From: Chthonomonas sp. UBA6659
GTDB taxonomy: Bacteria > Armatimonadota > Fimbriimonadia > Fimbriimonadales > Fimbriimonadaceae
NCBI GenBank assembly: GCA_002455425.1
Contig: DKKT01000039.1
Coordinates: forward strand, 1 to 41,589
Length of the DNA stretch: 41,589 nucleotides
Direction: 5' to 3'
The notes under the pieces were generated by a model. That model saw only the letters and a list, made by a program, of their open reading frames with translations. It made no database searches and was not told where the DNA came from. The translations under genes were made by a program, and so were the position numbers. Below are positions 16,898 to 24,864 of this stretch, one piece after another. How positions within the stretch are numbered: the stretch's first letter is position 1; each line of letters opens with the position of its first letter.

Positions 16898-17920
16898 CTA
16901 GGGCTTCGTCGACGTGAAGATGATCGTGGCGAGCAGTGCCGGGCGTCCGCCCGAAGCGGGACGAAGGCAGCGGGTCAATCCGATGCCGACGGATGCCGTG
17001 CCTTGACTTGAATACAGAAACGAGCGAGCTTCTGCCTCCGAACCGAACCTCAGCCCTTGGTAGCTCGCGAGGAACTGCGACTCCAAGTTCTTCCGTAGCT
17101 TCTCGGGCAATTGGTCGAACCGCGCTTCGCCAGAGAGAAGCGATCCGCCGTCCACGCCCAACTTGGACAGAAGGTTCCGGTTCACCTCGACCTCCCGGAC
17201 CCTAAGTTCGGCCAAGGTGCGTTCGAGGACGGTCGTCGCCTCCTTCATCCCCTCCTCGACGAACTGCATCGCGGTACCCCGGAAGTGGAAGCCGAAGCTC
17301 AAACCGATCTGGTCTTGTTCGCGCTGGCGGCTGAGCCAGTCCTGCATCTGACGAGGACTCGCCGATTCCTGGGGAATCGGGTTCTGCTGGAGGCGACTCC
17401 GTGTTTTGCGCCATTCATCGCCACGGACCGTGACCGAGAAGTCGCGCCACTGGTCGCCCGACTGCAGTCTCATCGAAATCGAAACGTCCAAGCCGACGGC
17501 GCCGGTCGGTTCCTTCTGGTCGGCCAACGCTGGATCGCGCTTCCCCAACTCGCTCCAGATGCGATCCCGCGTCCCTCGCGAGGTCTCGCGCAACAAAAAC
17601 ACGCCGTCCTTGGGCGTTTCGGCGAGAAGCGCCTCCCCGAGACGCACCCGCTCAGCGAGCATTCCAAGCGGTCCCGACTGCATATCGACGATGATCAGGC
17701 TCTGACGGCCCCACTCCACGATCTTGAAGCGATCGCCGGGAAAGGCCTTCGTGACTGCGCCTTGACCCTTGCCTAGCGACAACCTGTCATCCAGCTTCTC
17801 GGCAATCTTTGGGTCACTCGTGACTATAAGGCAACCGTGAATCGTTCGATCCGATAGAGGATGACCTGCATTCGAGAAGTGGAACGTCGCGAAAGCAAGG
17901 ACAAAGAGCACCCAGCGCAC
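16898..17920 (-). CDS. Secreted protein of unknown function (340 aa)
   Basis: It begins with a signal peptide (MRWVLFVLAFATFHFSNAG). The mature part is polar, with a helical, charged middle (about residues 185-260, possibly coiled coil) and strand-rich segments on both sides. Near the end LEVSISM-like strands are echoed by VGIGLTRCLRP and LLATIIFTSTKP. I recognise no domain. The start is GTG at 17920, overlapping the TAG of the upstream gene by one base, so the two secreted proteins form a coupled pair and are probably used together. Confidence 0.65.
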   Translation of the reverse strand: MRWVLFVLAFATFHFSNAGHPLSDRTIHGCLIVTSDPKIAEKLDDRLSLGKGQGAVTKAFPGDRFKIVEWGRQSLIIVDMQSGPLGMLAERVRLGEALLAETPKDGVFLLRETSRGTRDRIWSELGKRDPALADQKEPTGAVGLDVSISMRLQSGDQWRDFSVTVRGDEWRKTRSRLQQNPIPQESASPRQMQDWLSRQREQDQIGLSFGFHFRGTAMQFVEEGMKEATTVLERTLAELRVREVEVNRNLLSKLGVDGGSLLSGEARFDQLPEKLRKNLESQFLASYQGLRFGSEAEARSFLYSSQGTASVGIGLTRCLRPASGGRPALLATIIFTSTKP

Positions 17921-18384
17921 TACGGCCCCCCAGGTGGCGGTGCGGCTCCGCCCGCTCGTATCGTGTAGTAGATTTCTTCGGTAATCCTCTCACTAAGTGA
18001 TCGACTCGCGAAGTCTGGGGGGTCAGTCTTACTGAAGGAGTTTGTTCCGCTCAACTCGTAATACGCCTCCCAGTTCTCAACACGGTCCATTCTGAGCAGA
18101 GGTACATTGCTGAATGTTGCAGACTCCCACCATGCGTTGTCAGCTAAGTTTGCAAACCGGGTTCGCCAGGCGGGTGCCTGGGTCGTTGAGCCTGCAACAA
18201 CGAAGTGGTTCTGGATTGAGACTGACCAGGTGTAGGTGCCTGTCACATACACATCGAAGTGATACAGCATCTGAAGGTGATCGACGGCCGGCCCAAGTTG
18301 ATACTGGACTTCCGTCCACCCACTCCCGAACGCAGCACTTGCGTGCAACACCGTCAACGAAGCAACGAGTCCCTTGACTGTCAT
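17920..18384 (-). CDS. Small secreted protein of unknown function (154 aa)
   Basis: It starts MTVKGLVASLTVLHASAAFGSG, a plain signal peptide. The mature part is rich in aromatic residues (YHFDVYVTGTYTWSVSIQNH), suggests a beta-sandwich, and ends in a Pro/Gly tail. No family is recognised. The ATG at 18384 is favoured by GGGAGG six bases upstream over in-frame starts at 18408 and 18438. Its 5' region is AT-rich compared with its surroundings and holds a run of nine G just after a TACTAT box. It is the first gene of a two-gene unit. Confidence 0.6.
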   Translation of the reverse strand: MTVKGLVASLTVLHASAAFGSGWTEVQYQLGPAVDHLQMLYHFDVYVTGTYTWSVSIQNHFVVAGSTTQAPAWRTRFANLADNAWWESATFSNVPLLRMDRVENWEAYYELSGTNSFSKTDPPDFASRSLSERITEEIYYTIRAGGAAPPPGGP

Positions 18385-18689
18385 CTTCAGCCTCCCTATG
18401 GCCCTCATGGGCTCTTGCACCACTCTACCCCCCCCCATAGTACATTTAGCCAGTATTTATACTAGTAAATTGCAGCTTGGATTCTTCGTTTGTTTGGTCA
18501 ATGGCGCAAACTCTGATGCTCCTGAGGTCTCACGAGAAAGCGCACATATGGTCTTCGACAACCCCAAAATCTTGGAGTCGATCCGCTCCGAGCTTTGTCG
18601 CGCTCTCTGATCTATGGCAAGATTGGTAGAGTAGTTTCACCGTGATAGATTGCTCCGGTGAGCTTACCTTTCTGCGTCTCTAGTCCCGT
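18385..18689. other. 305-base intergenic region, AT-rich, with inverted repeats
   Basis: No convincing gene. On the minus strand it should hold the promoter of the secreted pair: TACTAT at 18442-18437 followed at once by nine G. Short palindromes AGTATTTATACT (18452-18463) and TACTAGTA (18460-18467) overlap. GTTTG..CGCAAAC half-sites occur near 18489-18512, and TCACCG..CGGTGA at 18637-18661 may be a weak terminator of the phosphofructokinase gene. Confidence 0.5.
18428..18436 (-). repeat. Homopolymer run of nine C (nine G on the transcribed strand)
   Basis: The run follows a possible -10 (TACTAT) and ends 43 bases before the ATG at 18384. Such runs change length easily during replication. 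Confidence 0.6.
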
Positions 18690-19865
18690 TTAATACAGGA
18701 ACATCGGCTTGCCGAGCATGGTCTGCACCTTCGGACGATAGCGCTCCATGTCGTACAACTCGTCCACGTCGACCCGCTTCGTACCCTGAGTGATCATGTC
18801 GATCGGCACGGTCGCATAGCGCCCGCTGTGGAGGGCCGTCATCTGCCCGGTTTGGCCGCTCAGCAGAAGGTCCGTTGCCAGATTGCCATAACTGAGGGCG
18901 ACCATCCGGTCCAGCGCGTCGGGCTCGCCGCTCCGCATGAGATAAGCCACCTGCTGGTAGATGATGTTCTGCTGCGTGATGCGTTTGATCGCGTCGCCGG
19001 TGATGGCGCCGATCCCTCCCAGCTTACGGTGTCCGTAGGCATCCGCTTGACCGTATTCGACGATCTTGCCCCCGATCATTTGCGCACCCTCCGAGATCGT
19101 CATGATCGCGTAGTTGCTCGGGTTGGCCCGCTTGTCTTCCATCAGCATGGCGGCAAGACGCTCGGGGTCGAAATGGACCTCCGAAATGATCGCCCGATCG
19201 ACCCCGCCGAGATAGGCGCTGATCAGGGAGGTCTCGCCCGAATTGCGGCCGAACAGCTCCACGATGCAGATCCGCTCGTGAGACCCCGCCGACGTCCGGA
19301 GGTTCGTGATGAACTCCACGCTGCGGCTGACCGCGGTCGAGAATCCGATGCAGTAGTCCGTCCCAAAGACGTCGTTGTCCATCGTCTTGGGAATCGCGAC
19401 CACCGGAAAGCCCTCCTGGTGAAGGCGATGGGCGAAACTGAGCGTGTCGTCGCCCCCGATCGCGATCAGAGCATGGATCCCGAGCTTGTCCAGCACTTTC
19501 AGCACATGGGGTGTGAAGTCGAGCGGCTCGTCGTCCTCCGGCTCGGGACGATCGGGATCGCGGAGAAAAGCCGGAACCTTGTCCGGCGCGACCCGACCGG
19601 GGTTGGTCCGAGACGTGTGGAGAAACGTGCCTCCGGACCGGTCGATCGTGCGCGTGTTGACCCGATCGAGCGGCACGATCCATTCACTGAACGTCTCCGG
19701 ATCGTCGGGATTCAGGTTGAGCAACCCGCCCCATCCCCGGCGAATCCCGATCATCTCACAACCGGCTTCGGTCGCGTGAAAGGCGGCAGCCTTGATGCAC
19801 GCGTTGAGGCCGGGAACGTCACCACCTCCGGTCAGAATGCCGATGCGTTGTGTGGCGCGGCTCAT
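18690..19865 (-). CDS. pfp: 6-phosphofructokinase, pyrophosphate-dependent type by key residues
   Basis: A 391-residue enzyme of the PFK family that makes or uses fructose 1,6-bisphosphate. The N-terminal GILTGGGDVPGLNACI is the phosphate-donor loop. GGDDT (137-141) has Asp where ATP-dependent enzymes have Gly, and PKTMDND (159-165) has Lys where they have Gly. In this family these two residues mark pyrophosphate use. The catalytic Asp is in TMDND; sugar-phosphate contacts include ELFGRNSG and the later ISEG. A reversible PPi-linked glycolytic step is therefore likely. The mRNA may be leaderless, with TAAACC six bases before the ATG. It is divergent from the AAA_35 gene. Confidence 0.9.
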   Translation of the reverse strand: MSRATQRIGILTGGGDVPGLNACIKAAAFHATEAGCEMIGIRRGWGGLLNLNPDDPETFSEWIVPLDRVNTRTIDRSGGTFLHTSRTNPGRVAPDKVPAFLRDPDRPEPEDDEPLDFTPHVLKVLDKLGIHALIAIGGDDTLSFAHRLHQEGFPVVAIPKTMDNDVFGTDYCIGFSTAVSRSVEFITNLRTSAGSHERICIVELFGRNSGETSLISAYLGGVDRAIISEVHFDPERLAAMLMEDKRANPSNYAIMTISEGAQMIGGKIVEYGQADAYGHRKLGGIGAITGDAIKRITQQNIIYQQVAYLMRSGEPDALDRMVALSYGNLATDLLLSGQTGQMTALHSGRYATVPIDMITQGTKRVDVDELYDMERYRPKVQTMLGKPMFLY

Positions 19866-19871
19866 GCCCGA

Positions 19872-19877
19872 GGTTTA
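19872..19877 (-). promoter_or_regulatory. Possible -10 box (TAAACC) six bases before the PFK start
   Basis: On the minus strand TAAACC is followed by TCGGGC and ATG. It keeps the TA of a -10 box but not the final T, so it is a weak member of the leaderless pattern described in the findings. Confidence 0.25.
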
Positions 19878-19970
19878 CCCCCCGAGGAAAGAGCCCGGCA
19901 CGGGCAACAAAACGTCCGTTTGGCCGGTTTTGGGGACAAAATCGTATCAAAATGGGATTTTCGACACATT

Positions 19971-20002
19971 GTTTGCGGATTTCGTGATCGAACGGCGCAA
20001 AC
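19971..20002. promoter_or_regulatory. Inverted repeat GTTTGCG-N18-CGCAAAC before the AAA_35 gene
   Basis: Perfect 7-base arms at 19971-19977 and 19996-20002, ending nine bases before the ATG at 20012. It may be an operator or an RNA hairpin over the start region. It lies in the divergent gap between PFK and the ATPase gene. Confidence 0.4.
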
Positions 20003-20011
20003 TAAGTGGGC

Positions 20012-22081
20012 ATGGCGGTTTCGGAGTACTTCAAGGCAGGAGGAACGCTTCAGCTTGACTCAAGCTCGTACGTGAAGCGTCAAGCGGACGACGAGTTGTA
20101 TGAGTGCCTCGTCGCCGGCAAACTTGCCTACGTCCTCGACTCACGCCAAAAGGGGAAGTCCTCACTCGTTACGCGCACGATCGACCGGCTCCGGCGCAAT
20201 GGTATCGCGACCGCCCATCTGGATCTTCAGCGTCTTGGATCGAATCTTGAGCCCGAACAGTGGTACCTCGGGATGCTGCGCGTCCTCGGAGAGAGCGTCG
20301 GCATGTGGCCGGCGCTAAGGGCCTACTGGGACGAGCATCCGGACCTCAGTCCGTTCACCCGTTGGTCCGGAGCGATCGAATCCGTCATCCTTCCGATGCT
20401 TGAACCCGGCGCGCGCGCAAGTCAGGCCGTGGCAGGCAAGGGAATCCAGATCGGAATTTACGCGGATCGACTCGTCGTGTTCGTCGACGAGATCGACTTC
20501 GTTCGGGCCCTTGATTTCTCGACCGATGAGTTCTTTGCCGGAATTCGCGATCTCGCGAATCGAAGCGCAGCGGACCCTCGGTTCTCCCGGTTGACGTTTT
20601 GTCTGATCGGTGTCGCGCAGCCGAGCGAACTGATCCGTCGGCCAGACATCACCCCGTTCAATCTCGGGCGGCGCATCGAATTGGAAGACATGACGCTGGC
20701 CGAATCAGGAGCGCTCGCACAAGGGCTGCTGACTCAAGGCGTGGCGAAGACGGGCAAGGAAGCTCAGGCACTGTTGGAACGGATCTTCTACTGGACCAAC
20801 GGACACCCCTACCTGACACAAAGAGTTTGCAGCGGCCTGGTTGACGCCGGGCAGCGACTCAAGCCCGAAGACGTCGATCGGGTCGTCGACACGCTCTTTT
20901 TGCAAGCGACGAACTTCGAGTCCGAAGACGGATTCGACAACCTCTCGCGGCGCATCTTTGAGGTCGTGCCGGATGGAGTGGACCGCGATGCGTACCTGTT
21001 TGCGTTGAGCGAGGTGCTGGAGCGCCTGGTGCGTCGAGATGCGGTCAAATACGATGACGCCGATCCCGTGATCCGCAGCCTGCGGTTATCTGGACTGGTT
21101 CGCCGCCAAGGGGGTCAAGCCCGAATCCGAAACCGCATCTACGAGCGCGTGTTCAACCAGCAGTGGCTCGACCGTGCCATGCCCGAACTCGAGGTGCGTC
21201 GTCGTGAACGGCGGCAGCGACTTCGATGGCTCGCCCGGATGCTCGCGACGGGAGGATTCTGCGTTATCGCAGTGGTGGCGGCGACATGGTTCTGGTTCCG
21301 GGTTCAGGAGGAGAGTGCGCTCGCGCGAAAAAACAAACAGGCTGCCGACCTCTATCTTGCCCAGGCGAATGCGAAGATCAATGAAGCGCAACAGCTCTAC
21401 GTCGAGACGAAGAAGCTGGAATTTTACAACAATTGGTACAAGACGAACTACGGGGAGTATAGCGGCCCTCCCACGCCCCCTGGTTTAGGCGATCGCCATG
21501 GCGGAACCGTCGAACCTGCCCCAACTCCGCCGCCAGATTCGCTACCGGACATCGTGACCGAAGGCGAGCGCTGGCGGATGACTCGCGAGCGTCGGATCAC
21601 GACGGCTGACCTCGCCCGAGTCCCTCGGGACCAATGGAGTCTGATGCGGAACGAAATCTATGCGAGGAGGCTCTACAAGTTCGAGCGGAGGCCTGATCTC
21701 CGCAAGGCGTTCAGATACCTCTCAGGTTACCAACCGATCCGCACGCAGACGGAATGCAGCCGACTGATGACCAAGCTGGAAAAGCGCAACGGTGACTTCA
21801 TTCGGGATCAAGAGAACAAACCCGTTTGGAAGGCACTCGGCTTGCCCGGCAGGGGTCGGCTCCAAATCCGCAACCCAAATCCGAGGGCGATCCAAGGCAA
21901 GATTGTCTTCGCCAATGGTCTGGAACGCACATTCAACGCGCCAGGAAGAAGCTCTACAACCCCGTCAAACGTGCCTCAAGGCGAATTCACGGTATTCGTC
22001 GATGGGGCTGAGATCGGAAGAGGCTCCGTAGGCGTCAACGGTGGCCGCTTCGAGCTCCCCAGAGTGGTTCTTGAGCCTTAA
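20012..22081 (+). CDS. AAA_35 ATPase with transmembrane helix and C-terminal YARHG-like domain
   Basis: A 689-residue membrane-anchored NTPase. It opens with the AAA_35 pattern (FKAGGTLQLDSSSYVKRQAD), then Walker A DSRQKGKSSL (Lys 49) and Walker B VVFVDEID (Asp 159, Glu 160). A winged-helix-like part follows up to about residue 390. A membrane helix (about 411-429) leads to a coiled coil (435-473) and a Pro-rich linker. Next is a YARHG-like domain (about 524-576) containing LMRNEIYARRLYKF and RKAFRYLSGYQP, and then a small beta domain. The ATPase is cytosolic and the YARHG part should be outside, so it could pass a signal across the membrane. The GTG at 20006 would add two residues. It is convergent with the cyclase-TIR-AAA_35 gene, with stops overlapping by four bases. 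Confidence 0.85.
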   Translation: MAVSEYFKAGGTLQLDSSSYVKRQADDELYECLVAGKLAYVLDSRQKGKSSLVTRTIDRLRRNGIATAHLDLQRLGSNLEPEQWYLGMLRVLGESVGMWPALRAYWDEHPDLSPFTRWSGAIESVILPMLEPGARASQAVAGKGIQIGIYADRLVVFVDEIDFVRALDFSTDEFFAGIRDLANRSAADPRFSRLTFCLIGVAQPSELIRRPDITPFNLGRRIELEDMTLAESGALAQGLLTQGVAKTGKEAQALLERIFYWTNGHPYLTQRVCSGLVDAGQRLKPEDVDRVVDTLFLQATNFESEDGFDNLSRRIFEVVPDGVDRDAYLFALSEVLERLVRRDAVKYDDADPVIRSLRLSGLVRRQGGQARIRNRIYERVFNQQWLDRAMPELEVRRRERRQRLRWLARMLATGGFCVIAVVAATWFWFRVQEESALARKNKQAADLYLAQANAKINEAQQLYVETKKLEFYNNWYKTNYGEYSGPPTPPGLGDRHGGTVEPAPTPPPDSLPDIVTEGERWRMTRERRITTADLARVPRDQWSLMRNEIYARRLYKFERRPDLRKAFRYLSGYQPIRTQTECSRLMTKLEKRNGDFIRDQENKPVWKALGLPGRGRLQIRNPNPRAIQGKIVFANGLERTFNAPGRSSTTPSNVPQGEFTVFVDGAEIGRGSVGVNGGRFELPRVVLEP

Positions 22082-24117
22082 CGCAAATGTCGATCGAGGA
22101 AGGTCTGATACAACCGACATCGGAACTGGGCTTCCGACGTGGAGTCCCCTCGCAGCACACCGGCACTCCGGAGGCGTAAGAAAGCATCGATGTCGGTGCA
22201 TGGAGTGCGCCGCAGCACCTGGCGGCACGTGTCGGCGAGCGCGGGCGAGCGGGCAAGGCCCATCAAGATCCGCCGCAAATGATCGCCGAAGGGCCCCTCG
22301 TCCCGATCCGCATGGGCGACGAACTCGGTAAGGCTCACCTCTCGCTCGGCCAATTCATGAAGCGCACGCCGTATCAGGAACGGTTGCCCCGCGACGAGGT
22401 CGAAGAGGAGCATCACTTTTGATGGCGACTCGAGCACGCGACCATAGCGCTCATTGAGTTCGGAAACCTGTTCGGGGGTGAAGTCCTCGAGCTTGAGCCG
22501 TGTCCCGACGTTGAACGGTGATTGGTTAAGGTCCGTGATGAACAAGTGCGCCTCGGTCGCGTAGGCGATCGGCATCACGATGCGAGCATAGGGCTGGGAG
22601 GGATCCGTCGCACGGACGTTGTACCAAGCCCTGAAGAGCGCGAACACCTGGCTCGCGTAGGGTTGACCGAAGAGCCGATCGACTTCGTCGAGCCCCCATA
22701 TGAGATAGCCGCGTTCGGGGACGGCGTAGGCCGCGACAAAGTCCTCGAAGTCCGCGTTGGGATTGCCGGAACCCGCCCAAAACTCGCTGCTCGGGACCCG
22801 TTGGCCCATCCGACGTAACATGAGAGCACAAAGCCCTTTGTAGAACGAGGTAATGTCGGCGAAGTCGCCCTCATTGAGAGCCTGGAAATCCGTGAGAACA
22901 ACGCGCTCACCGTCGTCACGAGCCCGTTGAAGAGCCCGTGAAAGGAGGGATGTCTTGCCCACCTGCCGAGGTCCTTTGATCAACACAAGGGCCTCGCGTC
23001 GCTCAACAGCACGAATGAAGCTCGCGTCCGTCTCCCGCTCGATGTAGAACTTCGAATCGAGCGGCATGGCACCCCCCACGGGCTCGAGTTCCAAATCAAC
23101 AAGCTTAGGTCCGGGAGCGGCGATCGCGTGAAGCACTTCTTCTACCAAGGGCTGGTCGTCATGAGGACCGGTCCAGTTCGCCTGCTGCAGCCCTTCGAGG
23201 ATCGTAGCGAACGGAGCCGGCAGCGGCTCACGGAAGTCGATCCGAACGGGAATACAGCGCGGGTGGGTCTTTTGTTGCTCCTGAGCTCGGCTTGCTTCAA
23301 GGACCTCTTCCTCCACCATTTCGCTTCCTACCGAGCGCGCGCTGAGGAGGACGATCAAGATATCCGCCTCCCAGATCTTCCTGCGGATCTCGTTCGCCCA
23401 CGGCATCCCCGCAAGGACGTTGAGGTCGATGAAGACCTGGTGTCCGGCCGCCTCAAGACCCTCTCGGAGTACGGCCATCACGTGCTCATCGTTTTCGGAG
23501 TTTCGTTTGTAAGCAATGGCGACTTTCATGGGTGTTGCGATGTGGGTTTGGCGAGTCGTAGGGCGACCGCCCAGCTTTCTCGGACGCGAGAGATTGCCGA
23601 TGGAGCCGTCGAAGTAGTTGTACACTTGGATGGGAAATCCGTGCTTATCCTGGGCCACACCTAAGGGCAGAATGTAGTCGTCAAGTTGCGCGAGGTCCGC
23701 CCGGAGTCCATCGACGAAAGGTTCGCTCATCAGGATGTGCCCATCGTCCCCAAAGTCCATAACTCGCGTGGCCACGATGATCGCGTCGCCGTTCCCCTTC
23801 ACCAAATCGTGGTGATCGCGAATGGACGGGTCGAGGTCCCCCGTGTGAAGGCCATACCGCAGCCTGATCCCACGGCTCATCGAACGATGGGCAAGGTCTC
23901 GGGTGGCCCGAAACGCTGGACCGGGACCCGTTCGAAAGATGAGGGCGAATCCGTCACCGGAGTCTCGAAGGAATGCAAGCTCTCGGCTCTCCAGGTCTCG
24001 GAAAATCTGGATCTCCTTGGTCAGCGCGTTCAAGAGGCCAAGGACGCGAGCCTGATCGTCTGGGTCCAGCTTGCTGAATCCGACAACGTCCGTATAAAGA
24101 ACCGAAGCTTGGATCAC
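22078..24117 (-). CDS. Class III cyclase-like + TIR + AAA_35 ATPase fusion protein
   Basis: A 679-residue soluble protein with three domains. Residues 1-170 resemble class III nucleotide cyclases: metal Asp 10 in TDVVGFS, Asp 55 in SGDGF, and Arg 118 in ATRVMDFGDDGHILMSE. However, the usual transition-state Asn, four residues before that Arg, is Ile 114. Residues 197-300 form a TIR domain (MKVAIAYKR, HQVFIDLN, ADILIVLLSARSVGSEMVEEEV) with Glu residues at 269-271 near the expected catalytic site. Residues 345-670 are an AAA_35 ATPase: Walker A GPRQVGKTSL (Lys 388), Walker B LIWGLDEVD (Asp 477), and the family segment NQSPFNVGTRLKLEDFTPEQV. The start is GTG at 24117. TIR domains often hydrolyse NAD or make signal nucleotides; whether this one does is unknown. 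A signalling or defence role is inferred from the domain set. Confidence 0.88.
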   Translation of the reverse strand: MIQASVLYTDVVGFSKLDPDDQARVLGLLNALTKEIQIFRDLESRELAFLRDSGDGFALIFRTGPGPAFRATRDLAHRSMSRGIRLRYGLHTGDLDPSIRDHHDLVKGNGDAIIVATRVMDFGDDGHILMSEPFVDGLRADLAQLDDYILPLGVAQDKHGFPIQVYNYFDGSIGNLSRPRKLGGRPTTRQTHIATPMKVAIAYKRNSENDEHVMAVLREGLEAAGHQVFIDLNVLAGMPWANEIRRKIWEADILIVLLSARSVGSEMVEEEVLEASRAQEQQKTHPRCIPVRIDFREPLPAPFATILEGLQQANWTGPHDDQPLVEEVLHAIAAPGPKLVDLELEPVGGAMPLDSKFYIERETDASFIRAVERREALVLIKGPRQVGKTSLLSRALQRARDDGERVVLTDFQALNEGDFADITSFYKGLCALMLRRMGQRVPSSEFWAGSGNPNADFEDFVAAYAVPERGYLIWGLDEVDRLFGQPYASQVFALFRAWYNVRATDPSQPYARIVMPIAYATEAHLFITDLNQSPFNVGTRLKLEDFTPEQVSELNERYGRVLESPSKVMLLFDLVAGQPFLIRRALHELAEREVSLTEFVAHADRDEGPFGDHLRRILMGLARSPALADTCRQVLRRTPCTDIDAFLRLRSAGVLRGDSTSEAQFRCRLYQTFLDRHLR

Positions 24118-24186
24118 GCAACCAGCATTGTCGCACGACGTGAGCGCAAAAAAGAAGCCCGACGGCTCAACGAGAAGCGTTGCGGT

Positions 24187-24714
24187 CTACGTCACGTCGA
24201 GGTCGTCGGGGAGTTGTCGGCGCTTTCGGGGCGCCTGAGCCGGGCTTGCGGTGGCACCGGACTTCGGTGCGGACTTCGAAGCCTTCGGTTGGCTTGCCTT
24301 CTTCTTTTTCGCATCCGCCTTCTTGCCCGCAGGGGCCGGCGATCTCCGTTCGGCCTTCTTCCTCGGCGACGCCGGCCCTAGCACCACCGTCTTCTCGACG
24401 GGAGCCTCGGGAGTCGGCTCCGCCGCCTCGACGCGGTTCGCATCGACCGCCGTCTCGGCCTCAGGGTTCGTGGTCGCCTCGACGTGAGTCTCGCTCGCCT
24501 CGGTGGAAGCCTCCGGAGCGGTCTCGGTGGGTTCGCCCTTGCGAGCAACCCCGTCCGCCGCCTCGCGAAGATACTGGCCCGCGCGGATCAGGCCGCGTCC
24601 CACGGCTTTGGCGATCGGTCGCGCGGCTTGAACCACCACGGGGATTGCGGCGGCGGCAAGCATGATCAAGCCGGTTCGATTGGGCGGTACGGGTCCTCGT
24701 TTCATCGTCTTCAT
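24187..24714 (-). CDS. Membrane protein with Lys/Ala/Pro-rich tail
   Basis: A 175-residue protein. MKTMKRGPVPPNR precedes one hydrophobic helix (GLIMLAAAAIPVVVQAA), then an amphipathic segment. A long acidic low-complexity stretch rich in Glu, Ala and Thr (about residues 60-115) gives way to a basic tail rich in Lys, Ala, Ser and Pro, like histone H1 tails. No enzyme motif. The tail could bind DNA, RNA or anionic polymers near the membrane, but this is inference from composition. ATG 24714 is preferred; ATG 24705 is possible, and an extension to 24825 would overlap the divergent gene. Confidence 0.6.
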   Translation of the reverse strand: MKTMKRGPVPPNRTGLIMLAAAAIPVVVQAARPIAKAVGRGLIRAGQYLREAADGVARKGEPTETAPEASTEASETHVEATTNPEAETAVDANRVEAAEPTPEAPVEKTVVLGPASPRKKAERRSPAPAGKKADAKKKKASQPKASKSAPKSGATASPAQAPRKRRQLPDDLDVT

Positions 24715-24864
24715 GGGAATACTCGGGCGCTCCCTCGTCCGTTGCGAGGGTCTCGGGACGTTCGCTCCCTTCCGATACTTGATTGGCCCGGAACTTGAAG
24801 AGTTCAGGGCGTGTCCATGATCCAAAGCCCGGCCACGGGGCCGCTGGTAGACTCTCGATCTGCA

